From positions 1,679,726 to 1,743,725 of the forward strand of contig NW_017264193.1 of the NCBI RefSeq assembly GCF_001619985.1: 64,000 nucleotides of DNA, written 5' to 3'. Position numbers and translations under genes: made by a program. Origin of the DNA: Xylona heveae TC161 (lineage: Eukaryota > Ascomycota > Xylonomycetes > Xylonales > Xylonaceae). Shown here in pieces: positions 44,992 through 59,400 of this stretch. The first letter of the stretch is position 1. Every line of letters starts with the position of its first letter. The notes under the pieces were generated by a model. The model saw only the letters and a list, made by a program, of their open reading frames with translations, searched no databases and was not told the DNA's origin.

Positions 44992-47234
44992 TTACAGAGT
45001 GCCAACCCCCCAAAGAGCAATGGCGATAAATGACGCGGACAAAAGGCCGGTCAGGCTGGGCACGATAGATGGGGAAGCGCCAGTCGATGGCGCATAGTTG
45101 GGTCGGTTATCCTTTTGCCCATGGCAGTTGTGTGTACAACCCTTGAGCGTTTGGAACACATCTGGACAGACTGCAGTGGTGCTGTTGAAGTATTTGAGAG
45201 GCACCCAGACCTGTGAGTACGCGCCAATGTCAGCCACCCAAGTCGGGCTCAAAAAGGGGGAACAAAGAGAGAGAGAGAGATACGAGTCCGGAGAATGAGC
45301 GAAAACATACCTGAGGCTCTCCCTTACTAAGAGTAACATTAATATTTCCATACTGTCCAGCGGGCTGGTTGGTGCAAGAATGGACTTCGAGCAGTTCGTC
45401 CCCTTCGGAAAAGTTGGTGTCGGAGAAGGTAAAGGGTCCGAGATTCTTGCCGTTGGATCCCAAGTTTTGCACAACGGTTACAACAGATACGTCATAACCT
45501 TTGCGGAACGCGGCCACGTTCGTGTCAGAGTATATGCACTTGCTCTTCCAAACCCAGTATGGGCTCCAGTTTGAACCGACCGTGACGTTCTTAAAGGCCT
45601 GTCGCACCACGTTAAGGGTTTTGATTGTCTGGTACAAGGGTGCAGATGTATCATATTTTGACACCCACATGGCTTCACGGTTTTGCGGGTCTCCCGAGCC
45701 AGCAAAGCCTTGTTCAGCGCCATAGTAAATGATGGGGATTCCGTCAGTCAACATGGTCATGCTGATAACGTTTCTTGCTCGAGCAGCGTCCTTTTGAGCA
45801 ATGTTTGCAAATCTCGTCACATCCTGGTTTTCCATAAAGGTGCCCAACAAGGTGGCATCCAGACACGTCTGCGACACATTATTATATTGTTCCGCCATAT
45901 TCACCAGATTTTGGCCGTCGGTGTAGGCGAGAGAATAGACCATGGTCCAATACCTGTGGCCGTGTTAGTTTACTGCATGTCCTATATCCAACCTTTTCCG
46001 CGCTCTGATAAAGAAAAAGGCAATCGAACAAAAGCTACCGACAAGGATTACTAACGTTCCGTAATTCAGCACAGCCGGAAGTGCATCTGATGCCATGTAA
46101 TCGCAGATACGATACGCATCTCCGTCATAGACTTCTCCAACAATATAGGTGTCCACTGCAGGGACAAAGTTTGTCCAGAAGCTTCGCTGAACGTGTTTGG
46201 CGGCATCGGCACGGAAACCGTCGACTGAACCAGATTCATTAGCGACAACGCCAAATACACTCATTTCATCGCCCTATCGCCACAATACTTACTGGAATAA
46301 TTAGAAATCAAGTCCTGACCCCACTGGTTAAATATCTTTTGAACGACATCGGACTCAGTATTCAGGTCCGGGAGCGAAAGATCGTCACCACCAAGCCAGC
46401 ACTATCTTGTGTGTTAGCAAATATTGGAGTTTCCCTTTTTCTCTTTTTCGCTTGTATTCTCGGGGGGGAAAAAAGGGCTACGTACAACTTCGGCATTGGT
46501 GTCATTGGAGTAGTTCGAAACGTAGCAGAATTTGTGGAAGTATTGTTCATCATTAAAAGGCGTGAACTGGGAGTAGTCGGTCTTTTGACCCGGGCCACGA
46601 TAAGCCATGTTATTGGTAACAATATCGACCATCAAATACTTTAATGAAAGTTAGCAATTGTAACCCTTTTCAACGGTGGAGCTCGTTCAATGGGCATGAC
46701 TACGTACCATTCCACGTGAGTGCAACTTCTGCGACAGCTCCTTGAGATCGTCCGAAGTGCCAAAATTTGAATTGATCGCATTGATATCCTTCGACCAAAA
46801 GCCATGATAGGATTGTCCAGCAAGTCCATCACCGCCAATATTTTCAACGATAGGCGAGATCCAGATCTATTTCCCACCATGGAAAATCCAGTCAGCACAT
46901 TTTGCTCTGTCAATTGTAGAGATATGTTGTTTTCGTTTGAAGTCCAACTCACAGCGTCGAATCCCATGCCCTGAATATAGTCCAACTGGCCAATTATTCC
47001 TTGAAAACTGCCACCGCAATATTGGGCGGCAGTGGTGTTGCACGGTGCTGATGTAGAGCCATCGCTGCGCGCGAAACGGTCAGTGATAATTTGATAAATT
47101 GAACGCGTTCTCCAGTCGGCGGCATTTGCGGCGTAGATGCGGGGAACGAGTGTCACAAGCACACAAACGAAAGTAAGCAGCGGACGAGAGGAAATGAAAG
47201 CCGTCGACGGCTTTGTCGACGTGGTGGGTCTCAT
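44992..47234 (-). CDS. agtA: GPI-anchored alpha-glucanotransferase (GH13, AgtA/AmyD type), seven exons
   Basis: Exons: 47234-46953, 46866-46708, 46638-46486, 46401-46293, 46224-46056, 45953-45311 and 45210-44992. They sum to 1,734 nt, giving 577 residues. A signal peptide comes first (residues about 1-36). The GH13 nucleophile is Asp241 ([10 protein letters not shown]), the acid/base Glu265 (GEVYDG) and the third carboxylate Asp335 (ENQDVTRF). The active-site histidines of true alpha-amylases are replaced: region I reads DIVTNNM (Asn157) and region IV ENQD (Gln334). Loss of these two histidines is the published hallmark of the Aspergillus niger GPI-anchored 4-alpha-glucanotransferases AgtA/AgtB; A. 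nidulans AmyD is related. The C-terminus is Pro/Ser-rich, then hydrophobic ([16 protein letters not shown]), fitting a GPI signal. It is divergent from ags1, so a wall alpha-glucan role is inferred. One donor (GTTAGT at 46055) is non-standard. Confidence 0.93.
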
Positions 47235-50200
47235 TATGACAGCCGATAACAGACTGTGGAATAAATTGAAAGAGAGTGGGTGCTACTGCTTCACATCGGA
47301 CGAGTCGACAGCCGCCAGGAAAGACGTTGAAAGGAGCGGCGATCCCAGGTGGACGACGACGAGGTTGAGAGGGGACAAAAGGTTGAGACGACTTGAAAAT
47401 AAGAACTGCGAGGTTTTACTCAAGTAGAGGAGGCAGGAATAGCGAGCGTCGTCGTGTTGCCAAGCCGGAGGGAAAGGATGGGGGAAAAGAAAGAGTGGCT
47501 TGGAACGGGGAGTACGGAGAAGGGCAGATTGAAAATAGTCAAGTGTGTACCGTCACATTGGAGCAAGAGGGAGCGAGTGGGAGCGGGCGGGCGATCGACG
47601 ACCGTCAAGTGGGCCGGTGAGAAGAAAAAGGGGGGCTGCCGCTTTTTCATTGGGGTCCGCAAAGACTAGTGAATATTTAATGCACCCCAGTGACCATGAA
47701 TAAAACATGAGGCGGGTGAGATCATTGCCCTGGACCGCAGAGCTTCCAGGGGCACGATGGCGTCGTTGCAGCAGTGAAGCTCAGGTCGCATGACTGGCTT
47801 ACAGATGGAAGAGCATACGATGTAGTGATTTTTTTTGAAGCTTGAAAAAGGGTGGTGCGAGGGGCCAGTACGGGAAGTAACCCAGAAAGGGCAGATTTTC
47901 GACTCAGGCACAGACAGACACACAACAATGAGAGTCAAGACGAGACGAGACATAACCCGGGCGCTTGCTTAACCAACTTTGGCGAGTAAAGTCTGACCAT
48001 TCACCTGTTTTCCGTCTCTGCGCCTATAAGCTTGCCGATTTGCTTCCAACAATTTGGAGAAAAAGATGAAAAAAGGTACCCTGAATAACTGTGGTACGCC
48101 GTCTCATCGCAGAGATGCAACGCGTCATTGAGTATCCATCAAAGGAAAGATACTTATCCCGGTAAGGGAAACGCGCAAGCGAGATCAGATTTTCCTTTCG
48201 TCCCCTCGGTCCCTTGCGGCAGACCTCGGTTCACACCGACAACTTGTGTTCGCCGTATTACTTTTGGTCAGTGCGTGCAGAAGGACGAGAAAAACTAGCC
48301 ACCAGATGCGGTAAGTCCTCGGAGTCCAGAGAGACTCTAAGGAGCAGAAGACGGATTTCACTCTCAACTTCCCATTCTTTTGCTCCAGCAATGACATCAA
48401 CGGTTGCCTAAGGAATAATGGATACCCTTAGCCTTTTCCGTTGTGGGAGCCACTAGAGAGGAAGAGATAGAAGAGAAAACCAAACAAAACACAATGGAGA
48501 AATTGGGTAAACAAAGATCCTGGAACAAAACAAAGACAAAGTAAAAGGGCAGTCGAGAAAGGCCAAACAGCGTGTCCTATTGATGACGGCGCAGCGAAAA
48601 ATATCAAGAAAACCTGGTAGGTAGGTTCTCTGAAACCAAGAAAGCCGAGTACGAAGAAACGGAGCTGAGAGAGATAAAGACTTCCCAATGGGGAAACTTA
48701 CTCCCGTTCTAAAGCGCTTGGGCCAAGGAAACCAGTCACCGGTACCTTCAAATACGCGGTGTATCTCGCCGATAGTCCGAGACTCTATATCATGTGAGCG
48801 ACAAGGAGAGTACCTGTACACGTGACAGAGTACTGCTGCTAAAATTAAGGTACCTTCGGTCATGCGGTACCATATCAATGGAGTCGAAATAACAGTAACG
48901 TTAGTGGAGTGGAAATCTGGGGATAATGCTCTCAAGCACCATATTGGGCGGAATTGAGATGCTAATAAAGCCTCACGGCCTATTGAATGTCGTTGCGCTC
49001 GTAGGGCCTAGCTGGTCTATGAATCGCCCACAGTGAAATGAGGACGCAAAAGACACGGATGGAAGCCAATCGCCTAGGTAGTCGACTTGCGAACCTTGTA
49101 GCCGTTATCCTTAGACCAAGTTGAAATATAAAAGCAAAGAAACTTTGTGAGAAGGGCGCCCAAAACAAAGGAGAATTTCTGAAGGGGCAGGTGGCAAATT
49201 TAAACTTGGACTTGCCCCTCAATAATTATCCACGTGCAGATGGATGAGGGTAAACGGATTCATCATCGCTGAAGCTGGGAGAATTTGATAATGGAGAGAA
49301 CAATTTCACCAGCAACATTGATTTAAGATTAAGTGGCGCTCAAGCCAGCAATCAAAATTCATACACAGGATCACGACAGCGATAAAGCCCCACCAACTCA
49401 TGAAGCAAAAATGTCATTAATATTTAAGGTACCTTAGTGATGCCCGAAACCACTGGAAACCAAATTTGAGACGCTGAAGGTGGACGTACTCTAAGCTGCT
49501 CGCCTTTCACGATCCCAATCGGACCCCGGCTTCCCAGTAAAGGGCTTGGACCAGGCGCGCCTGGTCCCAAGGGCGGCCTAATCGGTCATCGTAACGAAAT
49601 CGTTTGTTGTATTCGCCTGGCAAGCTCACAAACAGTGCAATTCCATCCGGGGCAATCACTAAAACATTGCTGTATAGGTGAGTCTTTAACTATTTCTTTC
49701 AGCAAGATTCGCCTGGGCCAAATCACCAAGAACAATTAAAAGCGCTTTAATACACTAAGCGTGGAAGCAACTTCATCGGCCGTACCAGACTGTCTCCGAA
49801 ACCTCGCTGGCCAGCGTTCCTCCGTCGGTCTACACCGTACTTTTCTTCGAGGGATGGTACAGGTACCAGTACGGCTCGAACATGTCTGGGCCCCCCACTC
49901 CGGTCCGATTGACGAGAGGTCTGATTAATGCAAAGAGCCAAAGGTAGCTAGCTCTATCCGAAAAAAGGAAGGCTAGCTCAGGGGTTTATACCGCACCCCT
50001 GGGCTTTCTCACATGGCATGATTAGGTTTCTTCGTTTTTCATTGGATAAGATGCAAACTTCGGCCTCTTTGTTCCTGAAGCCAAAGCAAGCGAAAGCCAA
50101 TCATGACCTATAAATCTGCCGCATCGCACGTGAGTGCACCAATACGTCTGACAGATTTAATCCTAAAATGGCAAGAGAAAATTGCCACCTCAAATTCGGC

Positions 50201-53200
50201 CCAATGATGTTTCGCACTATTCGCGTGGCCTCCTGAATGTTTGCTGGCGAGAAACGGTAACCCTACGGCATGCGAGGCTTTACCACCGAGGGAAGGGTCT
50301 CCATGACTTGTTATATAACTCGAGAAAAGGGACAGACTGATACACCTGGCTTATATTTTTGTCTCTTGGGTTAAGAGAACCGATTTGCAAGGAAAATTAC
50401 AAGAAAGAAAACGACTTGAACGGTGTTCATGTAGTTGGCTTACACTTCGAGATGTTGGAGTCTATGACACCCTGGGGAGCGTCGGATGTTATCCGTAGCT
50501 TCCTGCAAAAGTGCCATGGAAGGAGGAAAGAAAATACAAATGGAATTGCCGATGTGCTAGAGAATTGCCGAATGACAGGAAATTTCACAGGAGTTTACGC
50601 CGTTGCGACCGTATCCACTCGTTAATGTACCTGCATATTTAGCACCTTCACCATCAGAGCTGCTTCGACCCCTGACTACTACGTACTATATTTTAGGGTT
50701 CAAGGGGTCCAAACTGCCCTACGTCCTAGAGATAGAGAGTTGAGGAGGTGTTTCAGATACGCTTAAGTTGCCGACAGTCTCGGAACAAAGGAGAGTATAC
50801 AATCAAGAAAGCGTAAGCGGCACTTTGATATAGATGCACGATGGAGACACTTGACAATGGTGAGTAAAGCGCGAAAGAGGTATGGGTGATGTGGAACTTT
50901 GAAACCTTTCTTTTACACATGGAATGAAAGGCGAATCGGAATACGAGCTGTAGGGAATGTGTTCTCTTGCTTAGTAGTGGAAGACGAGCCACTACGTTGG
51001 CGAGTTTTGCCGACGTTTTGACGACTCGACCAGGACATAAGTAATACGGAGGGCAAAGGAGAAAAAAATGGAGTGTCGTATTTCCGGAACCCGCAGCCGA
51101 GCTGCGCCGCTATGGGACGCGCAGAATAATGTGAAGAATGACTTAGCGTCTATGCTGAGAGAAGGAGCGAGAGGCAGAAAGTACGGCAGCAGGAGAGAGG
51201 AAAGCGGTGAAAAACAGCTCTTTTAGTAAACGACAAGGCGCGCAACTTTTCGATGTGAGCGAGAAAAATGCATGACATCCTTCCCCCTTTTTTCCATCGT
51301 TTGACATTTAGGCTCTGTGATCCGCTTGACTTCCAGCTTTGTCCGGCTGAGGCCCGCATTCTGAGAAGGCATTGTCTAAGCACCGCCTCTCCCGCTCCGC
51401 TGTTCCTCTGACGTGGTATGCATGAAGTAGTGGCTGGAGAGATTGCCCTTGCCTAGACTTTAATTTTACCAGATCGAGCACATATTGGAGCGCTTTTCAC
51501 ACTGGACGGAGTAACGTTGCAGTCGCTGCGTATTACTTTGCCATTCATTCCTCGCCTGATCAACATATACGGAGGGCATGGAGAAGACAACTGACCTGCC
51601 GCAGTGGGGTAGGAACTGACGTGATGAAAACTCCTCTGGGCCAGGGATGCTCAAGTCGTCTTCTTATTTGGACTGCCCCTCAAGTATCGATCAGATGAAG
51701 AGTACTTGGAATGTGTTTGATAAGCTACCTGATGAAAAAGCTTTAATCAAATGGGGACTGTGGGTATCCATGGCACCGACCAGTGAGTAGCGAGGCGCGA
51801 CAAGGTACCTTCAGGGAGTACAGCCCCGTCAAGAGAGACGACTCCTTGCACACTGGCCAGCAAACTTACCTTTGTACGGTAACCCCATCGTCTCCTTCTT
51901 CTCGTTTCCTCTTACACCGAAACTCTCGCCCTTTGGCCCGCTTGTGGGTGCTAAAAATGGCTGGGCTTAGTCGCAGAATTGGCTTGGTCAACAATACGGG
52001 CTTTGTCATCAGCCAAGGTGATCTGATCGTGATGTTATCATAGGAGTGATGCAGTCAGCCTCACGAGCTGAACGCTTATCGAAACGCCTCGTTGAGAAGT
52101 CATGTGGTCAGTGGAAGACGGAACTCTACTGTCACTAAGGTAGAGCAAGCAGAAAAGAGACGAGAAGAGAAGAGCAAGAAGACACGGGAAGTTGCGTATG
52201 TCTATTTTGATGACAGATGCGTGGGCGTCGATGGGCTTGGCAGTGGCACGGGAAGAGCAACCGTTGGCGTTGCTGTTACTCCGGACGGTGTGCTTTCTTT
52301 GACGCCCTTCCAACTGGCCGGGCGAGAAAGGCTGATTGAGACGGCAGGGATGGGGTGCCTATCGGACCTACCAAAAGGTTTCGCCTAAATACAGTCATTG
52401 TCGCTATTCGGTAAAGTACGGAGGCAAGTAGAAAAAAAAAAAAAGAAGAAGAGAGAGTATGGTCATGGCTATCCGACACGGAGGCTTTTGGCTGGAATAG
52501 CTGAGCCCTAACTAAATTGACCGACTACAACGCCGTAATTAAAGTCCCGACTAACGTTAAGTGGGACACTTTCTTTGCTTCCATTATTCACCCAACCCCC
52601 CAAGGAGTACTAACTGTGTCGTTTGCCCCGGCTCGACGCGAGGCAGCTTGGCTCGTCAACCCGCTTCCCTCCGTGTCCTTGCGCTTCTCGGTAAAGCGAC
52701 GAGATGCGACCACCAAAAGAGTCGGGTCTCTGTCTATCTCTCCCCACATGCAGGCCCCGGCTCAAACTCCTTCCACCGTTTCTTCCACGAGTCCGACTAT
52801 GATTAGGCCCCCCAAGCTGCCAAGATGTCGAACCTCGTTGGACCTGGACTGGGATGCCCCGACTGGTTGCTCACCATGCTGTCTCGGGAGTACGCTGGGT
52901 ACGCCTCGTCTTGCTTTCTTTGGGCCATCTGCTCTGCTACCCACATCCCACACACCATCCCTGACCCATTCATCCCACTACTGCTATTTTCGGTCAGGGA
53001 GCTGAACCGAACTGAGGGCGAGGCCTGCAGTAATGTGATTTGCCTTTTGGTCCCTTGCCCGGTGCAGAACAAACGTCAGTATGCGCAGTCAGACTATGTG
53101 TGCGCGCGCCTGGCCGCTAGTCTGCCTGTGCGAACCTAGCTGAATCTTTTTCTTGCACCAAATACTACTACTTTCTGCCCTCTCCTACTTACTCATGAGC

Positions 53201-53499
53201 ATAACTCGTCTCTCACACTCATTGTCCATTTTGTGCGTATGTTTGGATGTTCCTGCTGCCAATCCATCTCTGCTTCCCACATAGCAGCGTAGACTGGCAG
53301 ACCCGCCTCACATACTGTAGCCTCTCGTTTTTCTCTTTCCCTACTCTACTACTTCGACCTTGTTCTTCTCTTTGCAAGCGTGGTTCGCCGGACTCCATGC
53401 TATGCAACGACCTTTCTTCCTGATCCGTCTGTCTCCGGTGGCCGTCTCTCAGTAGAGATGAACGTTCGTTCTAACGCTCCCGTGCGCGGATCCGGGATC
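47235..53499. other. 6.3-kb divergent intergenic region between agtA-like gene and ags1
   Basis: Upstream of two divergent genes that plausibly act on one polymer. No ORF here has recognisable content, and no tRNA or repeat is evident. The last 60 bases before about 53375 are strongly CT-rich, consistent with an ags1 core promoter. Short ORFs overlap between 52517 and 53139 without domain content and may be leader sequence. The length suggests extended regulatory DNA or degraded sequence. Confidence 0.45.
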
Positions 53500-56400
53500 A
53501 TGAAGCCGCTTTCACTCGTTTTACTGTGTCTCTCCACCTTTCTGCCTCAACTTCATGCCCTCCGATATGATCCCGAACAGATCCATTGGAACTTAAATCA
53601 AAACAGCTCTGCTACCGACCCTATGAACTATTGGGGCTCGTGGGAGGACCAGGAGAAACATGACTATTATCCGTCGCCTGAAAACTGGCGATTTCCCTTT
53701 TATACCATTTTCCTGGATCGATTTGTCAATGGCGACCCGACCAACGACAATGCCAATGGCAGCGCTTACGAGCATGATTTGCTCTCCAACCAATTCCGCA
53801 ATGGTGGTGACATCACCGGCCTGAAGAATTCTCTCGACTACCTGCAGGGCATGGGTATCAAGGTGAGCACAATTGCCCCTTTCTGCAATCCACGACCATC
53901 CGGACTTTCCAAATCATGCGACCAAAACAATTGAATGCAAGAAGCTGATCAAAGAATGGCCTGTGTGCTAGGGTCTTTACGTGGCCGGCAGTCCCTTTAT
54001 CAATCAACCGTGGGCGGCGGACAGCTACAGTCCCCTCGATCTAACGTTGCTCGATCATCATTTTGGAACTATCGACGAATGGAGGGAAGCCATCACGGAA
54101 ATACATCGCCGTGGCATGTATGTGCTAATGGACAATACCATGTCAACGTATGTAGTACATTTCTCAAGAAAATGCATCGTTTCTGGGATGAAAATATCTG
54201 AGCCTCTGTTCACTGACGAACGATTTGTTTCTTTCATTTTGCAGGCTGGGTGACTTGATCGGCTTTGATGGTTATCTCAATACAACGACTCCCTTCAGCT
54301 TCAGCGAGCACAAGGCCGTCTGGAAAAGCACGCGCAGATATCACGACTTTTATACCAATGACGAAAAGCATGAACCATGCACGTACCCCCGCTTCTGGAC
54401 CGAGACAGGCGAGCGCATTGGAAGCAACGTGACGGCATTGATGACACATTGCTTGGATAGTGACTTTGACCAGGTACGTTGTGCATACCATATCCTGCCG
54501 AAACTGTCACCCTCAAATGCACATCTCACTAGTTTTGCTTGAGCTCATTTTGTCCTCTTAGTACGGAGATGTGGCATCCTTTGGTGTCTATCCAGAATGG
54601 CAAAAACAATTATCCAAATTTGGTTTCGTACAGGATCGGCTTCGAGAGTGGCGGCCCAGCGTCTTGGACAAGATCAAGCATTTCTCCTGCATGACCATTG
54701 CCATGCTTGACATTGATGGTTTCCGCATCGACAAGGCCCTGACTATCACATTGGACCCGCAAGCCGAGTGGTCTGAGTATGTCCGTGAATGCGCACGCAG
54801 ATACAACAAGACAAATTTCTTTATTCCCGGTGAGATCGTCAGCGGTAACACGCTTGCATCTCTGTACATTGGTCGGGGAAGAGAGCCGCACATGTATTTT
54901 TCGGACCCACAGCACGCCATGGAAGCCACCGGCGGGACCAACTTGGAGTCGAATGTACGCGAGGGAAACCTGACCGCCTTGGACGCAGCCGTCTTCCATT
55001 ATTCAGTCTACCGCAGTATGACTCGTTTCTTGGGGTAAGCAGTGTTACTTTTGATCGGCGTGGTTTGTCAGTTACTGAATTTGATGTACAGAATCGATGG
55101 TGTCTATGCTGCGGAGATGGATATCCGCGTTAATTGGGCCGATGGATGGCGGGATATTGTAACATCCAATGACTTGGTCAACGTCAATACTGGCAAATTC
55201 GACCCACGTCACTTCTACGGTGTCACAAATCAAGATGTTTTCCGTTGGCCAGCGATCAAAAATGGAACACAGAAAAATATCCTGGGGCTTCTAATCACGA
55301 CTCTGACATTACCCGGTATTCCCATCGCAATGTGGGGAGAAGAACAGGCCTTCTACGTCCTGGAAAATACGGCCGGAAATTACCTCTTTGGCCGGTCACC
55401 TATGGTTTCCACTATCGCTTGGCAACTACATGGCTGTTACAGCATTGGCTCCGAAAAGTATTATCAGTGGCCCATTGACGCCGCAATACATGGATGCGAG
55501 GACGATAAAATTAGTTTGGACCATCGCGACCCGTCTCACCCGGTTCGCAACATTCTTCGGCGAATGTACGAGTTGCGCGAAATCTATCCTTCTTTGAATG
55601 ATGGGTTTATTCTGAGCCAACTGTCCAACCACACGTATGACATTTATATGCCAGGAAGCGAGGGCACACCGACTGAGACTGGTCTTTGGAGTGTTGTGAG
55701 AGCAGGCTACGAACAGACACAAGACTTCACTGGCCAAGCACAAGGAAATCAGTCCGTCTGGTTACTCTTTACAAACGAGAATAAAACGGTTTCCTATAAT
55801 TTTGACTGCAACAACGGGACTGATGCGCTCGCGAGCCCATTCGAGAAGGATACGACGGTGCGAAACCTCTTTTACCCTTATGAAGAGTACACTCTGGGAA
55901 CGATCAACAAGACAGTAGACTTGGGAAATTCGAAACAGCAGACTAGTTGCCTGAGCCAGCTGGAGATGCCAGCTTGGGGCTTCAAAGCATTTGTGCCCAG
56001 TGACAAATGGGTAGGCCCTAAGCCAGCAATTACCAGGTTTATTCCTGGACACGACGCTCGTCTTATTTCTACCGTTGCAGCGGGGCAGCAGGAATCGGTC
56101 AACATCGAATTGCACTTTTCAGACGAAATGGACTGCAATTCAATCGTGCAGAACATTAAAATCACGTCTGAAACAGACGATTCCAGCACCGCTGAGCTTG
56201 ACCAGAGCAGCGTATCGTGTAACACCGTTAGCCCGATGGAAATTCCGATTTACTCAGGTGCCGTGGCCACTGAATGGATATTCGCAGCTCGCCTGACAAA
56301 AGTGTCAAATGGCATACACGCAATCACCGTCGGCAACGCCACGAATCAGGCCCAGAATGCGACGCTTGGATTCGATAGCCAATTTCTCTTCCGCATTGGG

Positions 56401-59400
56401 CAAATGGAGAATCCCATGGTGTTTCCCTGGCCGGCAAATTATTCTACTTCGTTGTTGTACAAAGAGAGCAAGAATGACTCGCTTTACGTGTCCCATAAAG
56501 CTGCAGGAGCGACCTTGTGGCGCTATTCCCTCGATTGGGCATCGCACTGGAGTCCGTGGCAAGCCTACAGGGGTGGTAACTCTACTCTTGGCCCATCAAA
56601 CTGGACGGGAACCAAGGACCAGAAGTGGAGTGGCCACCATGTGCAGGTTCAGTACTGGAGTAATCTGACTGCCAGTAGCAACCATATTCAACAGGGAGAC
56701 CTCGGAAATCTGACTCATCGGCGATTCCCTCACTTATATGTTCATGGACCTTATAATGAGTACGGCTACGACGCTGGATTGACTGGCCAGATGCACCAAG
56801 TTCCTAACAATGGCACGTGGTTGTTTGATTTCATGACCGAATGGCCGACAGTCTTCCAGATCAACGAGTGGGGTATAAACCCTGATGGCAGACCGGACCA
56901 GACCATGATTCTTGGTGATGTAGATGGAGACCAAGTCCTGGACAGAATCCCGCCTGGTTCCTTGGCCCCCGACATCATTGAGCTCACGAAGCCGCCACCG
57001 AGACCACATGTCGGCTATCGCATTGGCATCAATGATGCGTCTCTTCGTTACAAGATGATTCCTACGGGCTCCTCGCACGCCCAGGTTGCACTCTTTGTTC
57101 TTCTTGCGCTCGTCCCACTCTTGACAGCGTCTGCAAGCGTGTATACATTCATGAAGTCATTTTATCAAGTCAAGTTCAACGAGATCGGCGTCACCGATAA
57201 GAAGCCTTTAATTCCTCTGGCGCTTCGGCGAAACCTCAAGCAGCACCGCATCTTAACGGATCAAAGTCTTACTCCCATGCGCGAAAGGTCTGCGTCTCCT
57301 GAGCCCGCGGCAGCGGCGCTCCAAATGGATGCAGGTGCACCGAATCGTCGTACTGTTTTGATTGCGACCATGGAATATGATATTGAAGACTGGAACATCA
57401 AAATCAAAATCGGTGGACTCGGTGTCATGGCTCAGCTTATGGGCAAGAACCTAGGCCATCAAGACCTTATCTGGGTCGTTCCCTGCGTTAGTGGCATTGA
57501 CTATCCGGTTGATCAGGTGGCCGATCCGATGTTTATCACCATCCTCGAAAAGACCTATGAAGTACAAGTCCAATATCACGTTCTCAGAAATATCACCTAT
57601 GTCTTGTTGGACGCTCCGGTGTTCCGACAGCAGACCAAGAACGAGCCTTATCCTGCGCGTATGGACGACCTTGACAGCGCCATCTACTATTCTGCCTGGA
57701 ACGCCTGTGTCGCCGAGGCAATCAGGCGTTTCCCAGTGGATCTTTATCACATTAACGACTACCACGGTGCTCTTGCTCCACTTCATTTGCTGCCGGATGT
57801 TATTCCATGCGCTCTGTCTCTACACAATGCAGAGTTTCAGGGTCTGTGGCCCATGAGGACTCCTAAGGAGCGGGATGAAGTGTGCAAAGTTTTCAACCTT
57901 GACCCTGAGATTGCACAACGCTATGTTCAGTTCGGCGATGTCTTCAATCTATTACATGCCGGCGCTAGTTATCTTCGAATCCATCAAAAGGGCTTTGGCG
58001 CTGTCGGTGTATCGAAAAAGTATGGAAAGCGTACATTTGCACGGTACCCCATTTTCTGGGGATTGCACAAGATTGGAAGCTTGCCAAATCCTGATCCGAC
58101 TGATACAGCCGAATGGACCCGGGATGCTCCAACGACAACTGATGTCACAATTGATGTTGCTTTTGAAGCGGGGCGTGGGGAATTGAAACGCCAGGCACAG
58201 GCCTGGGCTGGTCTCAAAGAAGACCCCAATGCAGATCTATTCGTTTTTGTTGGTAGATGGTCAATGCAAAAAGGTGTAGACCTGATTGCAGATGTCTTCC
58301 CGTCAATTTTGACACAATATCCCAACGTCCAACTGATTTGCATTGGACCAGTTATCGATCTTTATGGGCGATTTGCAGCACTCAAGCTTGAAAAGCTGAT
58401 GAAGTTGTATCCGGACCGAGTATATTCTAAACCAGAATTCACGGCTCTGCCCCCTTATATTTTCAGCGGTGCTGAATTTGCTCTCATTCCTTCACGAGAT
58501 GAGCCTTTTGGCCTGGTCGCAGTCGAGTTTGGTCGTAAAGGTGCCCTTGGTGTGGGTTCTCGAGTTGGTGGTCTTGGCCAAATGCCTGGCTGGTGGTTCA
58601 CCGTCGAATCAACAACCCCGAAACACCTGCTACATCAATTTAAGATGGCAATTAACGACGCACTTGCCTCTAGTACAGAAATTAGAGCTACTATGAGGGC
58701 AAGGTCGGCAAAGCAACGATTCCCAGTGGCACAGTGGGTGGAAGATTTGAATACACTCCAATCTACCGCGATTAGAACGTCAAAGGAAGAAATGGGCAGA
58801 CTTCGGCCCTTGAAGTCCCCTTCGATGCAGAAGCTTGTCAGCTTCGTCAGTGGGTCCTCTGAGGCTGTAAATAGCCGTAACTCACAGAGTCATTTACCGC
58901 CGGCTGCCGGGGCTTTCCTCTCCCCTTCCATCCCTGGGCCTGGAACTCCTTCTACGCTCGGAGCCCCGTCACCGCTCCTCTCTCCCCGCCACTCTCCACC
59001 TGATACTCCCACGATGGACAGCGGATACCTACAGCCTCGTTTCCCGGCTGGTCCGAGAAGTGAACACTTGCCTCAAACAGTGTCTGTACTCAGCTTGGAT
59101 TCCGTTGTTGGAGAGCGGACGGATTTTGCCCTCCAAAAGGTAGATCCCTTTTTCACGGATGCCAAGGGCGAGTATTACCGAGAATTCGAAAAGAAGTTGG
59201 ATCATCTGGGCGAGAAATCTGCCGATGACCTTATCATTGAGGAACATTTGATGAAGAGTGAGAAGAAGTGGTTTAATCAGTACCGTGATGCGAAGATGGG
59301 CAAGCTTCCCGGTGCCGCCACGTCATCTACTTCATTCTTTGGACGAGGTTCACGACCTTCTACGCCCGTTGGTTCCATTTTCAACGAGTCGCCGCGAGCG

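Noticed and set aside
48428-48935. Minus-strand ORF of 160 codons in the ags1/agtA-like intergenic region
   Set aside because: It has hydrophobic, low-information sequence, no start context, no splice partners and no recognisable motif.
52517-53139. Overlapping plus-strand ORFs of 104-162 codons upstream of ags1
   Set aside because: They have no homology pattern and overlap each other in different frames. They lie in the probable promoter/leader of ags1.
53380-53499. Upstream in-frame extension of ags1
   Set aside because: It would place 26-40 residues before the signal peptide, which begins cleanly at the ATG at 53500.
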